Of a DNA stretch of 39,238 nucleotides, positions 7,901-19,298 are shown one piece after another. The notes beneath the pieces are model-generated. The model was not told the origin of the DNA. It did not search any database and saw only the letters and a program-made list of their open reading frames with translations. The position numbers and the translations under genes were made by a program. Location of the stretch: NCBI GenBank assembly GCA_027075275.1, contig JALTBO010000028.1, positions 1 through 39,238 on the forward strand, written 5' to 3'. The stretch is from Desulfurobacteriaceae bacterium. Its GTDB lineage: Bacteria > Aquificota > Aquificia > Desulfurobacteriales > Desulfurobacteriaceae. Within the stretch, counting starts at the first letter, position 1; each line of letters begins with the position of its first letter.

Positions 7901-8876
7901 TTTGGAGAAGGTAGACGGTGAGATAGGTGTTGGAAGCGGAAGCCTCCTGCTAAAAGGAGAGAAAGGGAACGTAAACATAACCGCATCACTGATTCCTGCA
8001 GGAGAGGTGGGAAGGTGGAAAGGTTTAATTTCGGGAAAGGTCAACTACGGAGAAGGGGGATTAAAGGGTAACCTTACGGTTTCAAAGGCAAAACTGTTCA
8101 TAGGAAAAGAGAAAAAAGGTAAGGAACAGGAGGGAGCTCCCCCCAAACTCCCTGTAAACCTTGATATAAACCTCCTGTTTGATCAACCTCTGAAAATAAA
8201 GGGAGAGCTTTTCAGCCTTACTTTAATACCGAAACTATGGATAAAAACTTTAAACGGTAGGGTTGTAATAGGCGGAACCTTCTACGTTACAGACGGCAAA
8301 ATAGACTACATGGGAAAGGAGTTTAAAGTAATATACGGAACAGGAACAATTGAGGACTTAGAAAAAGAGAAGGGAAGGGTCAGCATACTGGCAAGTGCGT
8401 ACATTTCCGGCTACTACGTATACATGAAAATTGAAGGGGAACTCTCCAGTCTCACTATCTATCTATCGTCCGACCCGCCTCTAACCAGAGAGCAGATATT
8501 AAACCTGATAATGACCGGAGCATCACCAGAGGAGATAGAGGCAAGCTCAGAGCTCTTTCCTGCAGTTCAGGTAGCTTACTACGCAACAGCATCCCTGTTC
8601 AAGCCGTTTGAAGCAAAGTTTAAGAAAACACTGAAGCTTGAGAGCTTCTCAATTGAACCGTACATAACAAAGTACGGAGAGACCGTAGCTAAACTCACTA
8701 TTGCCAAGAGGCTGGCAGAGAGGATAAGGCTTGTAGGATACGGAACCACAGGACAGAACCCGGAGTACGGGGGAAGTGTTCAGCTCTTTATTAAAAGGAA
8801 CTACTACTTAGAGCTGAGATACAATAGCTACTACGGTCTTGAAGCGGGTATAGGATTAGAGGTTAACAAGCGGTGA
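4935..8876 (+). CDS. tamB: TamB family inner-membrane-anchored outer membrane assembly/lipid transport protein
   Basis: A very long protein (1313 residues) with one N-terminal membrane anchor (about residues 20-45, LLLVCLLLFFSYQVSVSVL). A long periplasmic region follows, built of repeated beta-strand units rich in Gly, Lys, Val and Leu. The C-terminal TamB/DUF490 domain is recognisable by SSDPPLTREQILNLIMTG, the typical conserved stretch. TamB-type proteins form a hydrophobic groove between inner and outer membrane and serve outer-membrane protein assembly or phospholipid transport; no TamA/BamA gene lies next to it here. The GTG start lies inside the end of the LapB-like gene. Two short AT-rich patches (about 5635-5720 and 7195-7290) use TTA and AAA/AAT codons more than the flanks. 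Confidence 0.88.
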   Translation: MRSKEFLKALLKSLKSGRLHRFLKLLLVCLLLFFSYQVSVSVLKYWVKEKEELTIVKRNFHLAFNWKNGELSLKADYLFLRNPKFYCELYSPELDVNVYRSLKELRPVVSFVGLSEGKLVLKKGKKKGMKFPFELPFLVERTDIGRFTVKWSDGYGVLNKFVYSRRELLFGGLTGSLKGKEFFVAPFTGVKTDGYFLVPEFSAGYGDFRIDGKLRVYSLSDWQFSGSFVSSVFIGKLNVKNYGKLEVEWKGKLKEVETGGKGILRIKRDRLIFEKVSGNLGGADFLLTGEAGRRLRIEGKVHAERFTYRNFSAQGIALRFSADGDINSPSLRVEGNVNRFVAPEIELSRIKVRGTVERRGGELRWTSESLDGKVTFSLKEKLVKGTVNLKGLKLKSVPLIRLYSEKYKGWIPELTVSGRAGFRLKGNSFDYRGNLRVEQFCFQGFKASGMVNLEGDQEKLNARGKLIGENGGKVGGEVDLFLKEREIRSSYSVQSVPVESFRFLKKVGLSGSVNGRGRVWGSLKNPQADFSVSSKNLKFQGVELGKSEGEVKLKDFILSVSAVTERGILDELRLKLKGEREFYAEGKVNRVSGKEVEKVLKGLRVHLPFEIDGNGSGSFSIYSRNIKEKKSLQVSVNVDKFSGSFSYKGLTAEGDAEGKIGYRNGRIDVDLSGNLERTSFNGKTLVGGRYRVTLREKELSVDLENSRYAGGPEGFENSISGNVWIDVGSGSLKGKGEVIGRYSLKGEGRVVGSVDYSLFGNLTKFTVKISGKLNLQSEITGKKELKVKGAVLEPDNLGTVTVSDRDTNLKVIANGKQWQAVGFIRNLTFKTQRAKIKVNMAFVNINLTDLTGTIAVPAFKVYPENFYPMYAVSGIYISLKKGEPELSDVTLSYVDGWIKLKDITFNRENRNLKGRIEARIGAKGLVYLAGAQKFIPYVRHGFSIEGEFSYGRNLLYRVNIDGAGVEFKTKYLLDRAVVNSLEATVENGSLEKVDGEIGVGSGSLLLKGEKGNVNITASLIPAGEVGRWKGLISGKVNYGEGGLKGNLTVSKAKLFIGKEKKGKEQEGAPPKLPVNLDINLLFDQPLKIKGELFSLTLIPKLWIKTLNGRVVIGGTFYVTDGKIDYMGKEFKVIYGTGTIEDLEKEKGRVSILASAYISGYYVYMKIEGELSSLTIYLSSDPPLTREQILNLIMTGASPEEIEASSELFPAVQVAYYATASLFKPFEAKFKKTLKLESFSIEPYITKYGETVAKLTIAKRLAERIRLVGYGTTGQNPEYGGSVQLFIKRNYYLELRYNSYYGLEAGIGLEVNKR

Positions 8877-9700
8877 AAATAGAGAAAGAGAAAGCAGAAG
8901 AACTGGTTAAAAGGCTTAAAAGTAAAGGCGCAGAGGAAAAATCACCACCGGAGCACGCCTCCTACAGGTTAAGCCTTAACAGAGGGGAGTTGGTAGTTTA
9001 CGAATCTGGAAGCATAGTTTATTCAGGGAAAGAAAAAGAAAAACTTAAGGAAACAGTTATTGAGGAGCTCCTCAGTCTGGAAGAAAACCTTCCAAGAGTC
9101 GGGTGTGATGAAGCAGGAAAGGGTGAGTTCTTCGGCCCTTTAGTAGTTGCCTGTGTGTGTGCAGATAGGAAGTGTTTAAGGGAGCTCCTCAACTTAGAGG
9201 TAAAAGACTCAAAGAAAATCAATCCGGAGAAGCTGAAAGAGCTGGCAGAGAAAATAAAAGGCAGTTGCACAGGAATTGTAAGGGTCATCTCTCCCGAAAC
9301 CTACAACAGGGAGTACGAGAAGTTTAGAAACGTTAACCGCTACCTTGAGATGGTATACCTGGAGATACTAAAAAAACTTCTGAAAAAGTGTAAACCGAAA
9401 GAGATAGTTATAGATAAATTCAGCAGCAGAGTAGAAGAAGTTCTGAAAAAAAGGCTGAAAGGCACAGCGGGAAATCTGAAAATAACAGCAAGAGAGAAGG
9501 GAGAATCTGACCCGGTAGTCGCAGCTGCATCTATAGTTGCAAAAGCCGAAAGACTTAAAGCACTGAAGGAACTGTCAGATAAACTGGGGTTTGAAGTGAA
9601 GGAAGGAAACCTGAACAACGGGGAGCTCCTTCGAAAAATTCCCCGTGAAAAACTCCACAGGTTTGTAAAGCTCCACTTCAACGTTAAGGAGAAGCCATGA
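8873..9700 (+). CDS. rnhC: Ribonuclease HIII
   Basis: Endonuclease that cuts RNA in RNA-DNA hybrids. The N-terminal 70 or so residues form the TBP-like substrate-binding domain (DUF3378) that separates HIII from HII. The RNase H fold then begins with RVGCDEAGKGEFFGPLV, carrying the HIII-specific DEAGKGE with catalytic Asp79-Glu80. A second acidic site is visible in VKDSKKI and another in IVIDKFSS. Aquifex is known to have an RNase HIII, so this fits the proposed lineage. The GTG start overlaps the TamB stop by four bases (GTGA), and the end overlaps sppA by four (ATGA). Confidence 0.95.
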   Translation: MKIEKEKAEELVKRLKSKGAEEKSPPEHASYRLSLNRGELVVYESGSIVYSGKEKEKLKETVIEELLSLEENLPRVGCDEAGKGEFFGPLVVACVCADRKCLRELLNLEVKDSKKINPEKLKELAEKIKGSCTGIVRVISPETYNREYEKFRNVNRYLEMVYLEILKKLLKKCKPKEIVIDKFSSRVEEVLKKRLKGTAGNLKITAREKGESDPVVAAASIVAKAERLKALKELSDKLGFEVKEGNLNNGELLRKIPREKLHRFVKLHFNVKEKP

Positions 9701-10534
9701 AAAAGTTTAAGACATTTTTCATCGTCATATCCGTTTTAATTGTCTCTGCAGTTATCAGCTGGGGAGTCTCCAAAATTTTAAACAGACCCGTAGGCGGAAT
9801 AGGAAACGGAGAAATTGCGGTAATAAAGGTTAAAGGCGTTATCAGTGAAGCAGACAACTATCTGAAACTGTTAGACAGGGTAGAGAAGAATAACAGGATA
9901 AAAGCTGTAATTTTAAGGGTAAACTCCCCTGGAGGGGTTGTTGGAGCCTGCCAGGAGATCCACGACAAAGTTGTTGAACTGGCAAAGAAGAAGCCGGTAG
10001 TTGTCTCAATGGAGTCTGTTGCGGCATCTGGAGGGCTCTACATTTCGGTAGGTGCAACAAAAATCGTTGCAAACCCTGGAACGATTACCGGAAGCATAGG
10101 AGTAATCCTCCAGACCTACAACGTAAGTGATCTGATAAAAAAGTTGGGAATAAAAGTTATAACTGTTAAAAGCGGTCCATACAAAGACCTGCTAAATCCA
10201 TTTGAGAAGCCTGATCCCAAACAGATAGCAGTGGTTCAAAAGTTGATAGACAACTCCTATATGCAGTTTGTAAGAGCAGTTGCAGAGGGAAGACACCTAC
10301 CTTTAGAAAAGGTCAAAAAGTTTGCAGATGGAAGAATTTTTACAGGAGAAGAAGCGAAAAAGCTCGGACTTGTTGACTATCTTGGTAACTTTGACAGGGC
10401 AGTTGAAATCGCAAAAGAGTTGGGAAAGTGCCCCAGAGCAAGGGTAGTTTTTATAAAGAAAGAGAGCAGTTTCCTTGATAGGATACTGGGAAGGGGAACA
10501 GAAAATATACTGAAAACGGTTATAAGGGCTATAA

Positions 10535-13186
<2,652 letters not shown>

Positions 13187-13190
<4 letters not shown>

Positions 13191-13903
13191 TTCTTTCCCC
13201 TCTCTTCATGATTTTTGGTCTTTAAAGAAGGTTTTTTACTTCTGCCTTTCCCACCCTGTTCTGAAGTTTCCTGAGAAGAACCGGACGTTAGTTCCCTCAG
13301 GTACTCCTTAGCAATAACGTTTTCTGGATCAAGAATGAGAACGTTCTCAAAGATAGTCTTTGCGTATAGCTTTTTCCCCTCTCCCAAAAGGGAGAAGGCA
13401 AGTTCGTTGAGGAAATTAACATCTGTAGGGTAGATTGAAAGCATTTTCCTATCTACAGATTCGGCCATTGAAAACTTCTTTTCGTGCCTCAAGGCAACAG
13501 AGAGCCGCAGGTTCCCGTAGTAGTTGTAGTAGTCGGTCTTCAGGATTCTGTAAGCAAGGGACTCAACCTGGAACCACTTATCCTGTGCCATAAGTGGAAG
13601 CATAAGACCCAGAACGGCTTCAACAGAGGTAGGATTTACCTGAAGTGCCTTTTTGTAGTGGAGCTCCGAGTCTGCATACCTGCCTGCAAGGTAGTAGAGC
13701 CACCCCAAACGGAGGTTAACGGTGTATCCGTTGGGATAGCTCTTATAAACAGGCATAAGAGCCTTAATAGCATCTGTATAGTCTCCGCTCTTCTCGTAGA
13801 TGTAAGAGCGCTGATAGGCCTCTTTAATCTCCGCATAGGTCAGAGAGAAGGCCGAAACGGGAATAAACAGAGCTATCAACAGGAAAACGACTAATCGTTT
13901 CAA
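13187..13903 (-). CDS. Exported TPR-repeat protein, last gene of the sigma-54 operon
   Basis: A 238-residue protein with a signal peptide (MKRLVVFLLIALFIPVSAFS) and about four TPR-like helix pairs, for example LGWLYYLAGRYADSELHYKK and LAFSLLGEGKKLYAKTIFEN. A polar, Ser/Lys/Gln-rich tail follows and is probably disordered. TPR domains bind peptides or partner proteins; location is the periplasm. The start is TTG at 13903 with GGAGG seven bases upstream. It follows the outer-membrane barrel gene by 21 bases, so it probably belongs to the same transcript and may scaffold the envelope part of that system. Partner unknown. Confidence 0.85.
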
Positions 13904-13924
13904 GGAAATTCCTCCAGTTAAGTT

Positions 13925-14818
13925 TTAAAATCTGTAGCCTAACGAAACTGTACCTACGGTTTGAGTAACGTTATCACCTTCCTCACTGAACCTGTTAACA
14001 GAGAGGTTGAAAGAAACTCTTAAACCATCCTTAAAGGTATAACCCACTTCTCCGTAAGCTCCACCTTTGTACTTCTCTTTCAGGTTGTAAACGACAAAAC
14101 CACCATTTTTAACGGCAAAAACCTGCTGACCTACCCAGCCACCGATTTTAAAGTCGTAGCCTCTGTAGTAATAACGGAGTGCTGCATCAAATGAGTAGTA
14201 GTTGTTCTTATCAATTCCAAGGGTATCGGAATCTGTAACGTGGATATAGTAACCGGTTAAATCTGTGTAGAGAGCTCCCCTCCTGTAGTCTGAAAAGAGC
14301 TTAACGGTTGTATGGGGATTAACCTGATAGACATTGAAGTCTGTAATGTTTGTGTAGCGGCTGTAGTAGAACCCGATACCGGCGTTCCACCTGAAAGAGT
14401 AAGGGTAAACAGGAGAGTACTTAGAATAGGTTCCGTCAAAGAAGAGGGTGTAGCCACCGTCTGTAAGGTCGTCATCACTATTTATGTAGTGGGCTCCGAA
14501 GGTAAAAGTGTGGTTCTTAAGGAGCTGGTTTGTGTTTGAGTAGGCAATTGTGTAGTCTTCCTGGTTGAGGTCTGAGTAGCCGTCTTTGTAGTTGATGTGG
14601 GTATACTCAACGCCAAGCTGAAGGGTGTTGTGGAGACCGTCTCCCAAGCTCAGATAGCCCGTTGTGCTGTAGCCGTCTTCTTTGTATTTGGAATTGTTGT
14701 AGTTTAGGTAAGTTCCGTAAAGAGCTCCGTAGGCGTAAATCTTCTTACCATGCTCTGCGGCAAGTGAAGGCACAGCAAAGGAAACTGCAAGACTAAGAGG
14801 TAACAGAAGTTTCTTCAT
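13925..14818 (-). CDS. Outer-membrane beta-barrel protein
   Basis: A 297-residue protein with a clean signal peptide (cleavage after PSLA, giving AEHGKK). The mature chain is full of alternating hydrophobic/polar strands rich in Tyr, Gly, Asn and Thr (for example GYTLFFDGTYSKYSP and RYYYRGYDFKIGGW), as in small porin-like barrels. It ends in GYRF; a terminal Phe is the standard BAM recognition signal. AGGAGG lies upstream of the ATG at 14818, and the start overlaps the transporter-peptidase gene by 26 bases. Specific cargo is not recognisable. Position suggests it passes or binds the substrate or product of the operon. Confidence 0.85.
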   Translation of the reverse strand: MKKLLLPLSLAVSFAVPSLAAEHGKKIYAYGALYGTYLNYNNSKYKEDGYSTTGYLSLGDGLHNTLQLGVEYTHINYKDGYSDLNQEDYTIAYSNTNQLLKNHTFTFGAHYINSDDDLTDGGYTLFFDGTYSKYSPVYPYSFRWNAGIGFYYSRYTNITDFNVYQVNPHTTVKLFSDYRRGALYTDLTGYYIHVTDSDTLGIDKNNYYSFDAALRYYYRGYDFKIGGWVGQQVFAVKNGGFVVYNLKEKYKGGAYGEVGYTFKDGLRVSFNLSVNRFSEEGDNVTQTVGTVSLGYRF

Positions 14819-16892
14819 CTTTCACCCTCCTGATTTCAACGTTGTTGAATGTGATCTTCTCAAATCCCACGTCTTCCGAAAGTTCTACTTGAGCTTTCAG
14901 CGTCTTTCCTGGTTGGATTATAACAGTTTCCAGGTTCAAGTGTTTTAACCAGGAACTTTCTGTAGATACAGAAAACAACTTCTGGTTAATTGAGGAAAGA
15001 AAGAGGTAGAGCTCTCTCCTGAGTTTAGAGGAGATAGAGATAAGGGGAAGGTAGTCATACCAGCGGAGCTCCCGTGAGTAGAAGAGAGGAATTTTAGGAG
15101 ACGAGAAGAAGAAGTACCTCAGTGGGGAGCTAACGTCCCCCTCAAAGTGGTAGAAGTAAAAGGTGGCGTTCTGTATTCCAAAGTAGAGTTTAGCTCTACC
15201 GTCTGTCAGGTAAAAAGTTCCGTCTGGTGCCATCTTAACAGTTGCAGTGAATCGGGAAGTCTTTCCGTTCTCTGTTATCAGGTAGTTAAAAGACTGGTCT
15301 ATTAGCATGTTGAGTCGGTGGTAGAGGGATTTATCCTGGTAAACTGGCTCAACTACTTCTCCCTCTTTTGGAATTCCAACATCGTGGAAGCAGTTCTGAG
15401 AGATGTAGGAAGTGAAATTAAAAGGAACGGTGGGAGCTCCTACGTAAGAAAGGAGTTGAACGTGGACGTGGATGTGGGGTTGCGGAGAATAACCGGAGTT
15501 TCCGCACAGTCCTAAAAAAGTTCCCCTTACAACGGTGTCTCCAGGTTTTACCTTTATGGAGTTCTGCTTAAAGTGGCAGATGAGAACGTAGAAACCTCTC
15601 CTGTCGTAGATGAGAACGTAGTTGCCCCAGTTATTCTCCCTGTCGGCAGTTCCGGGAGGGTTGTCGGGAAGGTCTGAAACCACAGAGACAACCTGACCGT
15701 CTACGGGGGAGAGAACCGGCTTTCCAAAGGCGTAATAGTCTGTCAGCTGAGTTCCTGAACCGGAGTAGGTCTTTCCCTTCTCATCGGTTATCACAAAGTC
15801 TACCGCGAACCTCCAGGGGCCTTTGTGAGTCCACTCTCCGTTAAAAGACTGCCAGACAGTCCACTTCCCCGAAAAGGGAAGGCCTATTTCACGGCCTGTA
15901 AAGGGAAACCTTCGAGAGTAGGTGAGGTAGTGGTCAAGGGTTCTCTCTGGAGTTCCCTTGTAGATTTTAGTTACGTAAATCCAGCCGACTGTAAAGAGGA
16001 CATAGAGAAAGAGGAGAGAAACTGTGTTAAAGGGAAGAGCAAAGACTGGAAGTCCGTAGCTTTCCCAGAAAACTTTAGTGCCTTCAATAACCGGAACCGA
16101 AACAATAGAGGCAGTGAGGGCAAACTTGTAGCTTCTGAGTGAGGGTATGAGGAAAACTCCTCCTACAGCCATAGAGGTGAGTATGTAGTTGAAGGAGGAA
16201 GTGTCTGCAAAGACCTTATACCAAGAGCCTGTGAAGAGGTAGGCAGTTAAAGTTCCTGAAAAGTAACCTAAAAGAGATAGGAAGAAAAGGATTCTGGAGA
16301 CGAAAAAGAGGAGAAAAGCCATAATGAAGCCGGGAAGGGGATAGGGCAGGAAGAAGATGGCTCCAAGGGAGCGGAGATAACCTTCAACGGGAAGGGGAAG
16401 GTTAAGGGAAATTAAGATGGGGGAGTGGGAGTAGAGGTTTGAGACAAAGAGCTGAGAGAACTTGGTTGAGGCAAGGTAGAAGATGGAGCTGACAACGACG
16501 AACGGAACGCTGAGGACGGGAAGGCGGAGGTATGTGTAGAAGATAGATGAAAGGGTATAGGTGAGTAGAAAAGTCAGAATCCCTGCCGTAGCTAAAAAGA
16601 GAAGGCTGAGAAGGCTCAGTTTGAAGAGGTAACCGAGGGATAGGCCGACAAGAAGAGGGTTGTAGATGTAGTAGTCAAGTCGCAGGAAATCTTCCTTGAA
16701 ACCGATGAGCCTTGCGAAGACATAAGCGGAAAGAAGCGATACAAGACCTCCAAAGCCCAAGTTTGGGTTGATAAAGGTTAAAAGGAGGAGGAGAGCTCCC
16801 CCCCACAGGTTTGAGTTAAAGAGAATCGCCGAGTAGCTCCTTAAAAGGGGAACGGAGAACTTTTTAAAACGGGAAAGGAGCTCCGCTACCAT
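14793..16892 (-). CDS. Urea transporter (UT)-M23 metallopeptidase fusion
   Basis: A 699-residue two-part protein. Residues 1-310 form a urea transporter (UT family) domain of about ten membrane helices. Both family signatures are seen: LPVLSVPF (124-131) and LPVFALPF (281-288), plus YNPLLVGL (77-84). Residues about 335-490 form an M23/LytM-type fold with Asp365 (RFAVDF), His440 (LICHFKQ) and the HxH pair His473/His475 (PQPHIHVHV). The usual first zinc ligand (His of HxxxD) is Arg361 here, so peptidase activity is uncertain. The last 200 residues are unassigned. The start overlaps the decarboxylase stop by seven bases. The role may be moving a urea-like or amide compound and acting on peptidoglycan or a peptide; this is inference. 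Confidence 0.85.
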   Translation of the reverse strand: MVAELLSRFKKFSVPLLRSYSAILFNSNLWGGALLLLLTFINPNLGFGGLVSLLSAYVFARLIGFKEDFLRLDYYIYNPLLVGLSLGYLFKLSLLSLLFLATAGILTFLLTYTLSSIFYTYLRLPVLSVPFVVVSSIFYLASTKFSQLFVSNLYSHSPILISLNLPLPVEGYLRSLGAIFFLPYPLPGFIMAFLLFFVSRILFFLSLLGYFSGTLTAYLFTGSWYKVFADTSSFNYILTSMAVGGVFLIPSLRSYKFALTASIVSVPVIEGTKVFWESYGLPVFALPFNTVSLLFLYVLFTVGWIYVTKIYKGTPERTLDHYLTYSRRFPFTGREIGLPFSGKWTVWQSFNGEWTHKGPWRFAVDFVITDEKGKTYSGSGTQLTDYYAFGKPVLSPVDGQVVSVVSDLPDNPPGTADRENNWGNYVLIYDRRGFYVLICHFKQNSIKVKPGDTVVRGTFLGLCGNSGYSPQPHIHVHVQLLSYVGAPTVPFNFTSYISQNCFHDVGIPKEGEVVEPVYQDKSLYHRLNMLIDQSFNYLITENGKTSRFTATVKMAPDGTFYLTDGRAKLYFGIQNATFYFYHFEGDVSSPLRYFFFSSPKIPLFYSRELRWYDYLPLISISSKLRRELYLFLSSINQKLFSVSTESSWLKHLNLETVIIQPGKTLKAQVELSEDVGFEKITFNNVEIRRVKDEETSVTS

Positions 16893-18241
16893 TCTAACTT
16901 CAGCCTCTCTGGAAGTTTTTCACGTCTTACGATGTCTGTAAGGTCTTCCGCCTCCCTGATAAGGTCAACCTCGCCGTTCTCTCCGATGAGAGCAACAGCA
17001 GGCCTGTAACGGATAAACTGCATCCACTGTGTAACGTTATAAGCACCAACGGGAGAAAGAATAAGACGGGTTCCCCGTGGAAGTGGCGGAAGGTAGGTAA
17101 GATCGTCAACAACGTCTATGTTCATACACAGAGGACCATAAAGGACGCAGGGCTCAGAGGTTCCGTGAACTTCCCTATCTATCTCAATGTTGAACTTGTA
17201 CCAGAAGGCGGTAAAGAGGATGTTAACGCCGGCGTCTAAAACGTAAGCCTTCAGGCCTGAAGGGAGCCTTTTTGCGGCGTGAACAGTTGTTATCAGGTAC
17301 CCTGCCTCGTCAACTATTGCCCTTCCGCTCTCTAAGATGAGTTTAGGGTAGTCTCCGGGACGAAGACTTGAGAGAAGTGCCGAACAGACCCTCTCTGCAA
17401 ATTCATCAACGGAGGGAACGGCAACTTCCGGAGGAAGATAAATGCCTTTCAACCTGTTCTTTGAAGGGAAACCACCTCCGATGTCAAGGTATTCAATCTT
17501 AAATCCGAACTGGTCTTCAACTGTGTAGGCAAAGTCAACCATCTTCTTGACTTCAACCTCGTAGGCGTGGGGGTCAAGGATAAAGGTTCCTATGTGGCAG
17601 TGGAGACCGACAAGCTCCAGTTTCCCGCCGGAGGCTATCCTCTTAACGGCATCAAGAGCCTGCCCGGACTCAAGGTTAAAACCGAAGCGGCTCCACTGGG
17701 GATGGATGCCTGTATCCATGTTGAGCCTTATGCCAACCCTGGGCTTTACGCCAAGCTCATCGGCAACCTTTTCAAGGTCTGCAATCTCCTCAAAGTGGTC
17801 AATGTTTATGCGAGCTCTCTCCTTCACGGCTGTAACGAGGGAATCATAGGGTTTATAGGGACCGTTGTAGATAATCTGATTACCTGGAACTCCAAGACGA
17901 CGGGCTTTTTCGTATTCAAATTCAGAAACTACTTCCGCAGTTTCACCTTCCTGGTGGAGAACGGCACAGATGGCGTCAAGGTAGTTGGTTTTGTAAGACC
18001 AGCTGAACTCAACGTTTGGATACCTGAGGGTAAAGGCGTTCTTCACCTCTCTAAACTTCTGGCGGAGTTTCTTCTCAGAGAAGACAAAGAGGGGGGAGCC
18101 GAACTCCTCAATGAGTTCCTCAACGGGAACCCCGTCTATGTCCTTTCTTACTTTACGAGCATACGCCGGAGATGAACCGAACTTGTTCATCATTCCGGTT
18201 TTTAGTTTCAGTATTACAGGTTTCTCGTATACCTCTTTCAC
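16886..18241 (-). CDS. Fold-type III PLP-dependent decarboxylase (LysA/ODC-like), substrate unknown
   Basis: A 451-residue alanine-racemase-fold decarboxylase of the diaminopimelate/ornithine/arginine group. Lys84 (SYKTNY) should hold the PLP. His214/His216 (LHCHIG), the glycine loop 255-257 (DIGGGFP) and Glu304 with Arg307 (ESGRA) bind its ring and phosphate. Cys372 and Asp376 (GPLCMNID) match the substrate-end site of the partner subunit. The first 35 residues extend beyond typical LysA, and the end is NVTQWMQFIRYRP rather than the standard LysA segment, so lysine synthesis is doubtful. The GTG start has AAAGGAGG five bases away. Gene order places it after an ATP-grasp ligase, so it may decarboxylate the ligated product or supply an amine. 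Confidence 0.88.
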   Translation of the reverse strand: MKEVYEKPVILKLKTGMMNKFGSSPAYARKVRKDIDGVPVEELIEEFGSPLFVFSEKKLRQKFREVKNAFTLRYPNVEFSWSYKTNYLDAICAVLHQEGETAEVVSEFEYEKARRLGVPGNQIIYNGPYKPYDSLVTAVKERARINIDHFEEIADLEKVADELGVKPRVGIRLNMDTGIHPQWSRFGFNLESGQALDAVKRIASGGKLELVGLHCHIGTFILDPHAYEVEVKKMVDFAYTVEDQFGFKIEYLDIGGGFPSKNRLKGIYLPPEVAVPSVDEFAERVCSALLSSLRPGDYPKLILESGRAIVDEAGYLITTVHAAKRLPSGLKAYVLDAGVNILFTAFWYKFNIEIDREVHGTSEPCVLYGPLCMNIDVVDDLTYLPPLPRGTRLILSPVGAYNVTQWMQFIRYRPAVALIGENGEVDLIREAEDLTDIVRREKLPERLKLEW

Positions 18242-18269
18242 TTTCGCCTCCTTTAGATTCTACTGTTTC

Positions 18270-19298
18270 TCAGTTTTCTCCTCTTGTTACAACCCTCTGG
18301 AACTCAGACATATCTGTAACGAAGTCGTCTGTAAACCTGACGTAGAGTTTCCCGGCAGGGTAGTCCCAGTCTCTCTCCGGCTCAAGGCCGAGGGCTGCTT
18401 TAAGGAGCCTATCGGGAAGGTTAACCCCAACCCCTGTTGCAAAGTAGACCCATGCAGGGAAGCGGGGATTTACCTCTATGAGGTAGATATCTCTGTTGCT
18501 GACTATACACTCAAATTCAAAGGCTCCACGCCACTTAAACTCAGAGACGAACCGCTCTGTTGCCGAAAGGAGATCCTCGTTCCTTACAGTTACTCCCGTC
18601 CAGATCTTCCCAAGGCTTGTTATCCAGAGTTTCTTTATGCCTACAAGTCCAAAGTGGCCTCCCTCGCCGTCTCCAACTCCCACAACGTTCATCTCCTCGC
18701 CTGTTACAGCCTGCTGAACGATTATCGGGTATCCCCACTCGGCAACAATTGAGTTGAAGTAGGAGGTAGCCTGAGAGATGTTAAAGGCTTTGTATGCTTT
18801 ATAGAAGATACCTTTTATCATTACAGGAAAACCAAGTTCCTCAATGGCCTTGCTGAGCTCCTCGTAAGAAGTAACTATCCTGGTTTCAGGAACCTTTACC
18901 CCTATCCTTTCTGCAATTTCGGGAAGGTGGTCTTTTCCCCTCAGTTTAAACTGCTCCTCTGTGGGAAGGAACGTCTTCACTCCGTAGCTCTCAAGGAGGG
19001 AAGAGCTCTTTATAAAGAGGGGGAGCTCTGCGTCTAAGGCAGGGATGACGGCGTCAAGACCGTAGTTTGACTTAATGTAGAGAAGCCTCTCTATGAAAGG
19101 CTCCTCTCCGGCAGAGGGGTAGGGCATAATGAAACTCTTTTCAAAGAGCCACTTCATGTAGATACCGGGCTCCATGGCATCGTAGGCAAGGCCATAGATA
19201 GAGACTTCTAAAGAGCCCCCCTTTAAACCCTTTGCTATACCAACGCCGGGGCCCGGATTGTCAACGGCGTTTATTCCCGATACGGCAACCCTATACAT
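18270..19298 (-). CDS. ATP-grasp ligase (CarB-like), substrate unknown
   Basis: A 342-residue ATP-grasp enzyme, which activates a carboxylate as acyl phosphate and joins it to an amine or thiol. The N-terminal Rossmann-like part begins VAVSGINAVDNPGPGVGIAK, a stretch I associate with carbamoyl-phosphate-synthase-like ligases. The grasp region has Lys122 (GKDHLPE) and Lys162 (FPVMIKG). The metal site is clear in YLIEVNPRFPAW. I chose ATG 19298, six bases after GGAGG, rather than the GTG at 19304, which touches that site. The start overlaps the PqqD-like stop by eight bases. Next to a PqqD-like gene, ligation of an amino acid or amine to a peptide is plausible but not shown. Confidence 0.9.
   Translation of the reverse strand: MYRVAVSGINAVDNPGPGVGIAKGLKGGSLEVSIYGLAYDAMEPGIYMKWLFEKSFIMPYPSAGEEPFIERLLYIKSNYGLDAVIPALDAELPLFIKSSSLLESYGVKTFLPTEEQFKLRGKDHLPEIAERIGVKVPETRIVTSYEELSKAIEELGFPVMIKGIFYKAYKAFNISQATSYFNSIVAEWGYPIIVQQAVTGEEMNVVGVGDGEGGHFGLVGIKKLWITSLGKIWTGVTVRNEDLLSATERFVSEFKWRGAFEFECIVSNRDIYLIEVNPRFPAWVYFATGVGVNLPDRLLKAALGLEPERDWDYPAGKLYVRFTDDFVTDMSEFQRVVTRGEN

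Noticed and set aside
17567-18175. Long open frame (202 codons) antisense to the PLP decarboxylase
   Set aside because: It lies wholly opposite a conserved gene with catalytic motifs, and its protein has no recognisable domain. Such frames arise from codon bias on the other strand.
18111-18752. Open frame of 213 codons over the ATP-grasp/decarboxylase junction
   Set aside because: It spans the opposite strand of two well-supported genes and has no start signal or domain.
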